In this document: positions 1-6,279 of the stretch, one piece after another
How positions within the stretch are numbered: the first letter of the stretch is position 1
How the letters are laid out: each line of letters starts with the position of its first letter
Origin: SAR202 cluster bacterium
Lineage (GTDB): Bacteria > Chloroflexota > Dehalococcoidia > UBA3495
Direction of reading: 5' to 3'
NCBI GenBank assembly: GCA_002401285.1
Contig: NVSQ01000007.1
Span: 53,929-60,451 of the forward strand
Length of the DNA stretch: 6,523 nt
The notes under the pieces: model-generated
Database searches by the model: none
The model's input: only the letters and a program-made list of their open reading frames with translations
What the model was told of the DNA's origin: nothing
Program-made: the position numbers and the translations under genes

Positions 1-435
1 GCCCTGATAGCTTTGGCCCTGACCGGCCGCACCCTCAGCCTGTCGGCCCTCATGGGGTTCTTGTTGCTGATAGGTGTGGTCGTGACCAACGCCATAGTCT
101 TGATCGTTTTTGTTGAACAGTTGAGGGAACAGGGGCGCACGGTGTTCGAGGCCCTGGTGGAAGGTAGCCAAGTCCGCATGCGTCCGATTCTCATGACGGC
201 CTTCACCACCACATTTGCCCTGTTGCCGATGGCTTCCTTCGCCTCAGGTGAAGGGGTCATCATCGGCGCGGAGTTGGCCACGGTGGTCATAGGCGGGTTG
301 ATCAGCTCTACCTTCCTGACGCTGGTCGTTATACCGGTGATTTACACCATCGTGCATGTCGATGTACCCAGGTTTGCCCAGTATTTGGGATCGGTCATCG
401 GTGTAGCCGATAGACCGGACCCCAGGATGTCGTGA
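1..435 (+). CDS. RND-superfamily efflux permease, C-terminal fragment (5' end outside window)
   Basis: This is the last 144 codons of an inner-membrane proton-driven RND (AcrB/hydrophobe-amphiphile type) transporter; the frame is open from base 1, so the start lies upstream. Three hydrophobic segments match the last membrane helices of the family. The first contains LIGVVVTNAIVLIVFVEQL, the counterpart of the AcrB segment GLSAKNAILIVEFA. Next comes the strongly conserved R-M-R-P-I-L-M-T helix entry (around base 180). The last is the glycine-rich ATVVIGGLISSTFLTLVVIP stretch, the counterpart of VGTGVMGGM...FFVPVFF. A short polar tail follows, ending in a TGA stop. The adaptor-like gene 114 bp downstream on the same strand is its likely partner, so substrates would be exported together with it. 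The substrate (drug, lipid, metabolite) cannot be told from this part. The family call is secure; the role is inferred. Confidence 0.93.
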   Translation, partial: ALIALALTGRTLSLSALMGFLLLIGVVVTNAIVLIVFVEQLREQGRTVFEALVEGSQVRMRPILMTAFTTTFALLPMASFASGEGVIIGAELATVVIGGLISSTFLTLVVIPVIYTIVHVDVPRFAQYLGSVIGVADRPDPRMS

Positions 436-549
436 GGCGGATCACACTAAGACGATCGAAGAAATAAACCCGATGCTACTCCGGCGGAGATCGACCGGAT
501 CGAAGACGGCATTGGAGAAAACCAATCTACCTACCGGGAGTTACATACC

Positions 550-3144
550 GTGCGCGCAACATTAAAGATCAAAGGTGTCCCAAAGATCTGGTTGATTCCT
601 GGCCTGGCTGCTCTTTTCTTGCTGGTGGTGGCCGGCCCGGCCGTCTTACTCAGCCTGGCGCCAGCTTCCGGACCGGACATTCGATCAAGTCCAGGCCAAG
701 AAACTTCGCTGATCGGCAACCTGGCGGGCGAGATCACCATCGACGGCAGGCTACACTTCCCCCGGCGGTTGGCTATGACCTTCGAATCCGGTGGGGCAGT
801 GGGGAGTGTGTTGGTTAGAGAAGGTGACAAAGTGGAAAAGGGCCAGATACTGGCCAGATTGGACGCCGTCACGCTGGCGGACTTGGAAAAGGCGATGTTT
901 TCCGGGGAGGTTGGGGTGATTACCGCTCGGGCGGAATTAGACTCCCTGGCGGTCTCCAGTCCGGTGACTCTTGCCCAAGCGCAAGCCACGGCGGCCACAG
1001 CCGAAGTCGCCCTGGACGACGCTCGGGAGGACTTAACCAATCATCTGCAGCCGGAGGCCGTAGATGTCGCCCGAGCCCAGCAGGTGGTAGCGGACACCCG
1101 GCTTGCCTTGGATGACGCCGAAGACTCGCTGGCCGACCTGGACCGGGATCATTCCCAAAGATTTAGCCAGGCTCAGCAAGACCGAGCATCGGCGGAAGTG
1201 GCTTGGGACCTGGCGCGAGACGGGTTGGCCGACCTGGGTCTGAATCATGCCGAGACGATAAGCCAGGCCATCCAACTAGATTCAGCAGCAAAGATCGCTT
1301 TGGACGACGCTCAAGAAGCTCTTGCGGAGTATCTGTTGGATCACAATCAGGATCTGGCTAAGGCCCGGCAGGCCCATGCCAAGGCCGACATCAGCCTGGA
1401 CGAGGCCAAGGACGCCTTGGCCAAATTCGACCTGGTCCAAGCCCAAATACGAGCCACCGCCCGAGAAGCAAAGGCCGCGGCCGAGGTGGTGTTGGACAAG
1501 GCTACGCGAAACCTCACCAACTTCGACCGTGCGCGCCTGAAAAACTTGGCGGATGCCCGGCAGGCGACGGCCAAAGCTGAGGTTGCTCTAGCCGATGCCC
1601 AGGAAGCCCGGGACAACCTCAGCTTGGAATACGGCAAAGAATTGGCCAAGGCCCGCCAAGCCGAGGCCAAGGCGGTCGTGGCCCTGACAGAGGCGGAGGC
1701 CACTGCCGCTAGGTTGATCTACAAGATCGGTGTAACTAAACCCTACAATGAGGACACAGCGGATGAGTTGACCAGTCTCAGGTCGGCCGCGGCGCTGGCC
1801 TTCGCCAATCTGGACAAGGCAAGGGATGACTTGGCCGAACTTGAGCCCAGTCCCGACCCTCGGGACCTTCAAAAGCTGGTAGCCGCGGTGGAACTAGCTC
1901 AGGCCAAGCTGGACACCGCCCTGCAGGCCCAGTTGGATTTGGAGACCGACCTAGAGGTCCTAAATCAGCGGCAATTGCTGGCCGCCTGGGAAGTAGCCCA
2001 GGCTAAAGCCGACGTTAAACAGGAAGAATTGGATCAACTGGGCGAAGGTTCGGACCCCTTAGAGCGCAACAGGCTCCGATCCGCGGTGGACCTTGCCTCC
2101 GCAATCCTGGATAAGAGCGCCCAAGACCTGAATGAATTCGAACAAGGGGCGGACCCGTTGGTACTGGAACAACTTAAAGCCGCCGTAAAAGTTGCTCAAG
2201 CTGAACGAAATACCACGGACGAAACTCTGGCAGACATACAGGCCAAAGCAAAGGCCGCAATCCGGAGTGTCGTCAGTTCGGGCATGGTAGACGCTACCGC
2301 CGACCTTACTCCAGAGGAGCATGCCCTGCGGGCTCTGGCCGCCGGAACCGACCCGCTTCAGGTTTCCTTAAAGGCAGCTCAATTCGCGAATGCCACCGCC
2401 GATCTGAAAAAAGCGGATAAGGACCTGGCTGACTTGCAAGAAGGCCCCGATCCTCTGGAACTGTCCGTTCGACAGCGGGATATGCTCTGGGCCCGGGCAG
2501 CGTGGCAAGAAGCGGTGGAAGACCTGGTAGAACTGACCAAGGACATTGATCCTTTGGAAACCCAGCGGCTCAGATCGCTGGCGGCAGTCGCCAAGGCCGC
2601 GTATAACGATGCCGTAACGCTCCTAATGGCGGTCCAAGAACGCTTGCCCATGGAGGTTGACCTACTAAAAGCGAACGTCGCCTTGTCTCAAGAGGTCGCC
2701 AAAGACGCGTTGGAAGATTACGAAGGAGCAATCTTAAGGTCGCCGTTCGCCGGCGTTATCTCCCTAGTCAACGTGGAACTCGACGACGAGGTCACCCACG
2801 ACTCCCGTATCATTGAGGTAGTTGACCCCACTATTCTGGAAGTGGCGGGTTTCGTGGACGCTACTAACGCCAATCTGATCTCCACTGGGGATCGAGCCGA
2901 AGTTACCATAGACAATCTCCCCGGCGATATATTTCCCAGCGCGGTTACCTTTATTTCGGACAAACCAAGGACCGAGCGCGGTATAGTAAGCTTTCCCATC
3001 ACAATAACGGTGGACGTCCCAGCAGGCGCCGATATCCCCTTGGGGCTAAGCAGTGTATCCGTTGTAATCACCCCCAACGAGAAGGGGCTCTTACTGGCGC
3101 CCCAGGGAACGGTCCAAGGCAGCGCTTGGCGCCCACTTTTCTGA
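550..3144 (+). CDS. HlyD/AcrA-type membrane-fusion (adaptor) protein with a giant helical-repeat domain
   Basis: Probable adaptor of the RND pump encoded just upstream. A short basic N-terminus and one membrane helix (about residues 12-36) would anchor it with the rest outside the cytoplasm. Residues about 59-105 form the first lipoyl/barrel-sandwich half, with the family pattern GGAVGSVLVREGDKVEKGQ followed by LARLD. Residues about 138-698 are Ala-, Asp-, Leu-rich helix in two repeat blocks listed separately. The second lipoyl half starts at ILRSPFAGVIS (728) and is followed by a beta-barrel-like region to about 850. The protein stops at 864 shortly after LLLAPQGTVQGSAWRPLF, where relatives usually continue into a membrane-proximal domain. 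The GTG start has GGGAG nine bases upstream, and no ATG, GTG or TTG lies in frame between it and the stop at 448. At 864 aa it is about twice the length of typical AcrA-like proteins (around 400 aa). Confidence 0.88.
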   Translation: MRATLKIKGVPKIWLIPGLAALFLLVVAGPAVLLSLAPASGPDIRSSPGQETSLIGNLAGEITIDGRLHFPRRLAMTFESGGAVGSVLVREGDKVEKGQILARLDAVTLADLEKAMFSGEVGVITARAELDSLAVSSPVTLAQAQATAATAEVALDDAREDLTNHLQPEAVDVARAQQVVADTRLALDDAEDSLADLDRDHSQRFSQAQQDRASAEVAWDLARDGLADLGLNHAETISQAIQLDSAAKIALDDAQEALAEYLLDHNQDLAKARQAHAKADISLDEAKDALAKFDLVQAQIRATAREAKAAAEVVLDKATRNLTNFDRARLKNLADARQATAKAEVALADAQEARDNLSLEYGKELAKARQAEAKAVVALTEAEATAARLIYKIGVTKPYNEDTADELTSLRSAAALAFANLDKARDDLAELEPSPDPRDLQKLVAAVELAQAKLDTALQAQLDLETDLEVLNQRQLLAAWEVAQAKADVKQEELDQLGEGSDPLERNRLRSAVDLASAILDKSAQDLNEFEQGADPLVLEQLKAAVKVAQAERNTTDETLADIQAKAKAAIRSVVSSGMVDATADLTPEEHALRALAAGTDPLQVSLKAAQFANATADLKKADKDLADLQEGPDPLELSVRQRDMLWARAAWQEAVEDLVELTKDIDPLETQRLRSLAAVAKAAYNDAVTLLMAVQERLPMEVDLLKANVALSQEVAKDALEDYEGAILRSPFAGVISLVNVELDDEVTHDSRIIEVVDPTILEVAGFVDATNANLISTGDRAEVTIDNLPGDIFPSAVTFISDKPRTERGIVSFPITITVDVPAGADIPLGLSSVSVVITPNEKGLLLAPQGTVQGSAWRPLF
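961..1716 (+). repeat. Eight tandem 32-residue (96-bp) helical repeats inside the adaptor gene
   Basis: Counting residues by hand, units begin at residues 138, 170, 202, 234, 266, 298, 330 and 362; the last is cut to about 28 residues. Each follows the pattern (A/S)QxxxxAxxALDDAxxxLAxL with six variable residues at the junction, for example LALDDAEDSLADLDRDH, IALDDAQEALAEYLLDH and ISLDEAKDALAKFDLVQ. The spacing is exactly 32 residues for seven full units, with no indels. The DNA copies have diverged, so this is an old protein-level array rather than a recent DNA duplication. It probably forms the outgoing limb of an alpha-helical hairpin or a set of helices. Confidence 0.85.
1756..2643 (+). 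repeat. About nine 33-residue repeats with Gly-x-Asp-Pro turns inside the adaptor gene
   Basis: Asp-Pro pairs sit at residues 436, 502, 535, 601, 634 and 667, all separated by 33 or 66 residues. The consensus is GxDPLxxxxLxxAVxLAxA followed by LDxAxxDLxEL. Register positions 403 and 469 keep the pattern (TADELTSLRSAAALA; EVLNQRQLLAAWEVA) but have lost the DP, and the unit at 568 is strongly diverged. Asp-Pro after Gly is a common helix-start cap, so each unit likely begins a new helix of about 28 residues. That would make this half a chain of helices joined by turns rather than one unbroken coiled coil. Confidence 0.8.
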
Positions 3145-3173
3145 GTTTGCGATACCGGCGAAGCCTACTCGGG

Positions 3174-3203
3174 TTGCTGGCTTGAATCCAGGGTGGTTAT
3201 AAT
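3174..3203 (+). promoter_or_regulatory. Putative sigma-70-type promoter for the PhnD-like gene
   Basis: A perfect -10 hexamer TATAAT lies at 3198-3203, with a weak -35 TTGCTG at 3174-3179 and an 18-bp spacer. Transcription would start near 3210, after the possible GTG (3193) and ATG (3202) starts and before the ATG at 3241. This argues for the 3241 start and for expression separate from the adaptor gene that ends at 3144. Confidence 0.5.
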
Positions 3204-3240
3204 GCACCCATATTCGGAATCTACCGTAACTGGAGGCCCT

Positions 3241-4032
3241 ATGCTTAGACTAGGCGGGGTTGCTTCCGCTTCTCACTTGACCGCATTCCAGGGTTTGGGA
3301 GAGATGTTCAAGCGGGAAGGTATCGACATGGACTGGGTGTTGTATTCCGATTACGACGCCATGATTGACGATTTCGTGGGAGGGAAGATCGATCTGGCCT
3401 GGAACGGCCCTTTGGGTTACGTCAAGATTAAACGTCTCTTGGATGAACCTTGCCAGGTTATCGCCATGCGAGACGTGGACTTGAACGTTTCGACCTGTTT
3501 CGTTACTCGCCACGGATCCGACATCCTCACGGTGGAAGACTTAAACGGAAAGCGGTTCGCGTTCGCCAGCAGGTCTTCGACTGAATCTGGGTTGTTGGCC
3601 TATCATTTTCTGAAAGAGACCGGTATTGATCCCAGGGACGATCTGGCCCTGTTTTCATTCTCCGAAGACCGCACGCCCAGCGGGCTGACTGGGGACAAGG
3701 AAGTGATCGACTGTGTGCTCAAGGGCGAATACGACGCCGGGGCAGTAGCCCAGCGGACCCTGCGCGCCATGTCTGCAGACGGTTCATTACCCCAAGACGC
3801 CCTTCGCACCTTTTGGACCAGTCAGGGCTATAGCCACTGCTGCTTCACCGCCCAACGTGACATGGATCCGGGACAGTACCGGGAAGTCGAACAGGCCCTC
3901 CTATCCGTGGATTACGCTGACGCTCTGGGAAAAATCATACTGGACGCGGAGGCGTGCAAATCTTTCGTGCCGGGTATTGAAGAGGGTTGGGAGGAGTTGG
4001 AAAAGGCGGCGATAGACCAGGGTTTGGTCTAA
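3241..4032 (+). CDS. PhnD-like phosphate/phosphonate-type substrate-binding protein, no signal peptide
   Basis: A 263-residue protein resembling the periplasmic-binding fold of the PhnD/phosphite-phosphonate family. It opens directly with the first beta strand (MLRLGGVASASHLTAFQGL). It then shows the ligand-lobe pattern YSDYDAMIDDFVGGKIDLAW plus NGPLGYVK (residues 35-62) and MRDVD (76-80). Next are VEDLNGKRFAFAS (98-110), then STESGL, the usual phosphate-contact turn, at 113-118. A late lobe holds VLKGEYDAGAVAQRTLRAM (159-177). There is no hydrophobic leader or lipobox even if translation began at GTG 3193 or ATG 3202, so it may stay in the cytoplasm or need another export route. The start at 3241 is chosen because GGAGG lies four bases upstream and the TATAAT element overlaps the earlier ATG. 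No permease or ATPase gene is nearby, so a role in uptake is unproven; sensing or another ligand is possible. Confidence 0.78.
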   Translation: MLRLGGVASASHLTAFQGLGEMFKREGIDMDWVLYSDYDAMIDDFVGGKIDLAWNGPLGYVKIKRLLDEPCQVIAMRDVDLNVSTCFVTRHGSDILTVEDLNGKRFAFASRSSTESGLLAYHFLKETGIDPRDDLALFSFSEDRTPSGLTGDKEVIDCVLKGEYDAGAVAQRTLRAMSADGSLPQDALRTFWTSQGYSHCCFTAQRDMDPGQYREVEQALLSVDYADALGKIILDAEACKSFVPGIEEGWEELEKAAIDQGLV

Positions 4033-4038
4033 AAGCCC

Positions 4039-4992
4039 TTAGACGTCGCCGTCCGGCGTGTCCGGCGTGTTCTGGATGATGTCTTCAAGACTTCTGTCCA
4101 GGGCCGGGTCCAAATCCGCGGGCTCCACGAAAGGACTAACCACATAATCCGATCTGGCCCGATCGATCAGTTCTTTGGCTCTCGGGTTGTCCGACCCGAT
4201 CTTTTCCAGGGCTTCCTGCAATTCATGGCACTCAGTATCAGCCATGGTGATCAGATCTGCCAGATCGATATCCAGATTGAACATGACCTTGAGCCTGCGC
4301 ATTATGTCGTAGTAGGCGCGATGGTCTCTGGCGATGCCAACCGGCTGGTTATTTGTGTTGTTGAAGGGGTACATGGGGGCCATGGCTCCCAGCCGGAATA
4401 TCTCCAGATCGGAGTGTTGCTGGTTCACCATGGTTATCAGTGCCATTCCTATAGTCGGGCCGCTTCGGCTACGGCTACCATAGTTGGAAAATCTCAGGCC
4501 GAATTTCTCCAGATTTTCCTTCATGAATGGCTGACTGTACACACAGCTAACGTTTCTTTCCAGGTCCGGCGGGGCGGCTCCGTTGTATCCTTCGACCACC
4601 ACGGTTTGGCGGATCCCCAACTCTTGTATCGCTTGAATGAAAGCCTTGCCGTAGATATCGATCCGGAACCAAGGCTCCTCGCCCAGATAAATGATCAGGC
4701 CGTTTCCCGCGTCGTAAAAGTAGTTCCTGCGGTGCATCTCGCTGACGGGCAGTCCGTCCTTGTAGGAAACTCTGGGCCGATAGATATCGTGGGTGCCCGG
4801 CACTTGAAACGGGTAGCACATCTTGGACACTTCGGCGCCCAATTCGCCGATACGCCGCGCGCCAAACTTGTCGATCAAGTACCTTGGTAGACCGCCTGAG
4901 ATCTCGCCGCCATCCGACCACTGGCGCCTCCATCCGGCGATCATATATTGAACGTCGGGTTTTTCATGGAGGATCAACATATCATCGGTCAT
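4039..4992 (-). CDS. PAC2-family (proteasome-assembly-chaperone-2-like) protein
   Basis: A 317-residue soluble protein. It shows the PAC2-type layout: an N-terminal GW...DGGEISGGLPRYL segment (residues 20-39), LIIYLGEEPWFRIDIYGKAF (99-118), a strand with VVVEGYNGAAPP (131-142), then GPTIGMALITMVN (178-190) and a strand leading to APMYPF (205-210). A helical C-terminus rich in Glu and Asp follows, ending in a TPDTPD tail that is encoded by a 9-bp direct repeat at 4051-4068. In archaea and actinobacteria PAC2-like proteins are linked to proteasome assembly or ATP-grasp partners, but no such genes are seen here, so the function is unknown. The ATG has GGGGGAG nine bases upstream (5002-5008). The gene faces the PhnD-like gene with only 6 bp between stop codons. 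I recognise the family by pattern only. Confidence 0.7.
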   Translation of the reverse strand: MTDDMLILHEKPDVQYMIAGWRRQWSDGGEISGGLPRYLIDKFGARRIGELGAEVSKMCYPFQVPGTHDIYRPRVSYKDGLPVSEMHRRNYFYDAGNGLIIYLGEEPWFRIDIYGKAFIQAIQELGIRQTVVVEGYNGAAPPDLERNVSCVYSQPFMKENLEKFGLRFSNYGSRSRSGPTIGMALITMVNQQHSDLEIFRLGAMAPMYPFNNTNNQPVGIARDHRAYYDIMRRLKVMFNLDIDLADLITMADTECHELQEALEKIGSDNPRAKELIDRARSDYVVSPFVEPADLDPALDRSLEDIIQNTPDTPDGDV

Positions 4993-5090
4993 AGTGGGAT
5001 TCTCCCCCGGCCCCTAACTCTGCTCGACCCTTAAATTCGCCCATCACCGCTTTGCCCTAGCCTGCTGCTATCTTAACATCTTAGTTTCAT

Positions 5091-5164
5091 CTGGGCATCC
5101 AAGCTCAGCGGAGACGCTTCCGTACACCTGGGCATCCAAGCTCAGCGGAGACGGTTCCGTACAC
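5091..5164. repeat. 37-bp perfect-length tandem duplication
   Basis: Two head-to-tail copies, 5091-5127 and 5128-5164, each beginning CTGGGCATCCAAGCTCAG and ending TTCCGTACAC. They differ at one base (C at 5117, G at 5154). Since 37 is not a multiple of three, the two copies read in different frames, so protein coding does not maintain them. Each copy has a weak five-pair hairpin (GCGGA/TCCGT). With no spacer and only two copies it is a recent slippage or duplication product, not a CRISPR. Confidence 0.92.
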
Positions 5165-5340
5165 CGGGCTGACTCCGGGTCCACTCGTAGCACGCGTCTG
5201 GCGTTTTCGGCAGCCATAGCTGGGGACCTCCGGCAGAATCGTCACCCCCGACCCGAGTCCAAGACCGCTTTACATGATCGGCGTGTCTCCCAGTCAAAGT
5301 GCGCCCAATGCGTCCAGTGAGGTGTAACAAAGATGTTCGC
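5165..5340 (-). pseudogene. Decayed C-terminal remnant of an amidohydrolase-family (metal-dependent hydrolase) gene
   Basis: Read on the minus strand, short peptides typical of the C-terminal end of amidohydrolase-2 proteins appear in the right order but in alternating frames. These are NIFVTPHW (5314-5337), HFDWET (5284-5301), DHVKR in a shifted frame (5265-5279), VLDSG back in the first frame (5251-5265), GVTILPEV shifted again (5225-5248), then PAMAAENARRVLRVDPE (5173-5223). Intact relatives have SDYPH(F/W)D...LPE...ENA.RL at these places. Between VLDSG and PAMAAENARR the first frame is broken by a TGA at 5242-5244. Small indels, such as one extra C in the CCCC run at about 5222, would rejoin the pieces. 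The metal-binding N-terminal half is absent. The remnant lies directly upstream of the PAC2 gene on the same strand. The family call depends on pieced frames and is an inference. Confidence 0.5.
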
Positions 5341-5410
5341 CCGTTTAATTACAAGAACCCAATAATTGCCGCTGATCGGCGCACTGTCATAAAACTGTTA
5401 TAGAGGTTTC

Positions 5411-5440
5411 ACAAATATGTTCCCATTTCGGAACAAATAT
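5411..5440. promoter_or_regulatory. Operator-like inverted and direct repeats upstream of the HTH gene
   Basis: In an AT-rich stretch, TGTTCC (5418-5423) and GGAACA (5430-5435) form a perfect six-base inverted repeat around a 6-bp spacer. ACAAATAT occurs twice, at 5411-5418 and 5433-5440, 22 bp apart, about two helical turns. A two-fold symmetric site about 45-60 bp before an XRE-family gene is the usual place for autoregulation. A weak promoter could lie just upstream (TTGCCG 5366-5371, 17 bp, ATAAAA 5389-5394), which would put the site in the early transcribed region. Binding by the HTH protein is inferred. Confidence 0.45.
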
Positions 5441-5478
5441 TACATAATTCCGTATTAACATGGGCGGAATCAGCTTTT

Positions 5479-5802
5479 TTGCGGTCAAGCACCATAGAAT
5501 TGCCTTTGTTAAACGTCTCCGGGCGTCGAATCAAACAACTCCGTATGCAGATGGACTCCGGGTGGACACAACAAAGGCTTGCCCGAGCCCTCCAATTGAA
5601 AGGAATGACCGTCGACCGTTCCGGCGTGGCCAAGATTGAGGGCGGGTACCGGAAAATCTCGGACTTTGAGATTGTGATCATTGCCAAAGCGCTTGGGGTG
5701 ACCCCAAACGAATTGTTGACCGATGCGACCGATAAGCTGGTACATGAAGTGCTGCAAGATAGTTACAGACTCCTTCGGCCTCCCCATACCAGTCCAACTT
5801 GA
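5479..5802 (+). CDS. XRE-family helix-turn-helix transcriptional regulator
   Basis: A small, single-domain DNA-binding protein of up to 107 residues. The Cro/C1-type HTH spans about residues 14-80. Helix 1 is GRRIKQLRMQ, the recognition pair is TQQRLARALQ and DRSGVAKIEGG, and the closing helices are SDFEIVIIAKALGVTPNELL. The KGMTVDRSGVAKIEGG region resembles a chromosomal subfamily in which the usual short loop is extended before the recognition helix. The last 25 residues are polar with no second domain. The start is uncertain. TTG 5479 has only a distant GGGCGGA (5462-5468); TTG at 5500 or 5506 is also possible, and ATG 5545 would cut into helix 1. It is not obviously paired with a toxin gene. 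The inverted repeat at 5411-5440 suggests self-regulation. Confidence 0.85.
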   Translation: MRSSTIELPLLNVSGRRIKQLRMQMDSGWTQQRLARALQLKGMTVDRSGVAKIEGGYRKISDFEIVIIAKALGVTPNELLTDATDKLVHEVLQDSYRLLRPPHTSPT

Positions 5803-6279
5803 CCGGCTTGCGGCCGTCACACCTAGCGCCTCCCGGATCCACTGCTCAATGCCCGCATCGCCCGCCCAACTGTCCAGTACCCGGCCGTGTTAATCGCGTT
5901 GCATAGATCTATCGGCCAGTATGCACAAAGTCGTGCGGTTCACCGCCGTCAATAGAGCACGCCGCGCCGGATATCGCAACTGGAGGCCGGTTCCATAACG
6001 GCGCCGCCGATTTCTACCCCGCCTTTGGGCCGTCAGTCTTGATGTTCAACGGATCCCGTCTACCCGGCGTCATTTTGGCGTCATTTCCAACATCCTGCGG
6101 GATTCTACCTGTACCGGCCAGAGTGCGAGAGATTCACACCTTCAGCAGATAATACGGCCAAGTTTCCGGGGAATCGAGGCGATTACCACATAGGTACACC
6201 AGGTCGGATAGCTCATTATTATCCGGTCTACCGCACGGCACGTTGACACACCACGCAATGCAAACCACACTCACATCAA

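Noticed and set aside
473..565. 30-codon open frame starting at ATG 473 between the pump and adaptor genes
   Set aside because: No ribosome binding site, no recognisable peptide and it overlaps the adaptor start in another frame.
1033..3077. Several minus-strand open frames of 80-120 codons within the adaptor gene
   Set aside because: They are antisense shadows of the repetitive GC-rich coding sequence with no ribosome binding sites or family motifs.
3193..3240. Earlier starts (GTG 3193, ATG 3202) for the PhnD-like gene
   Set aside because: They overlap a perfect -10 element, add no signal peptide, and ATG 3241 has GGAGG just upstream and begins at the conserved first strand.
4225..4890. 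Long plus-strand open frame opposite the PAC2-like gene
   Set aside because: It is antisense to a gene with clear family motifs and a good ribosome binding site; its own translation shows no recognisable pattern.
5091..5164. Possible CRISPR array from repeated 37-bp units
   Set aside because: Only two copies, directly adjacent with no spacer, and no cas genes; it is a simple tandem duplication.
5142..5330. Minus-strand 62-residue open frame as a real small gene
   Set aside because: It crosses the tandem repeat and covers the amidohydrolase-like pieces in a frame that matches only the DHVKR part; better explained as pseudogene debris.
5165..5340. Structured RNA such as tmRNA, SRP RNA or tRNA in the GC-rich stretch
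   Set aside because: I looked for the tRNA T-loop, tmRNA ends and SRP tetraloop motifs on both strands and found none; the broken amidohydrolase reading explains the stretch better.
5803..5822. Hairpin terminator after the HTH gene
   Set aside because: The imperfect CCG/CGG pairing is only three to four base pairs and there is no following T-run.
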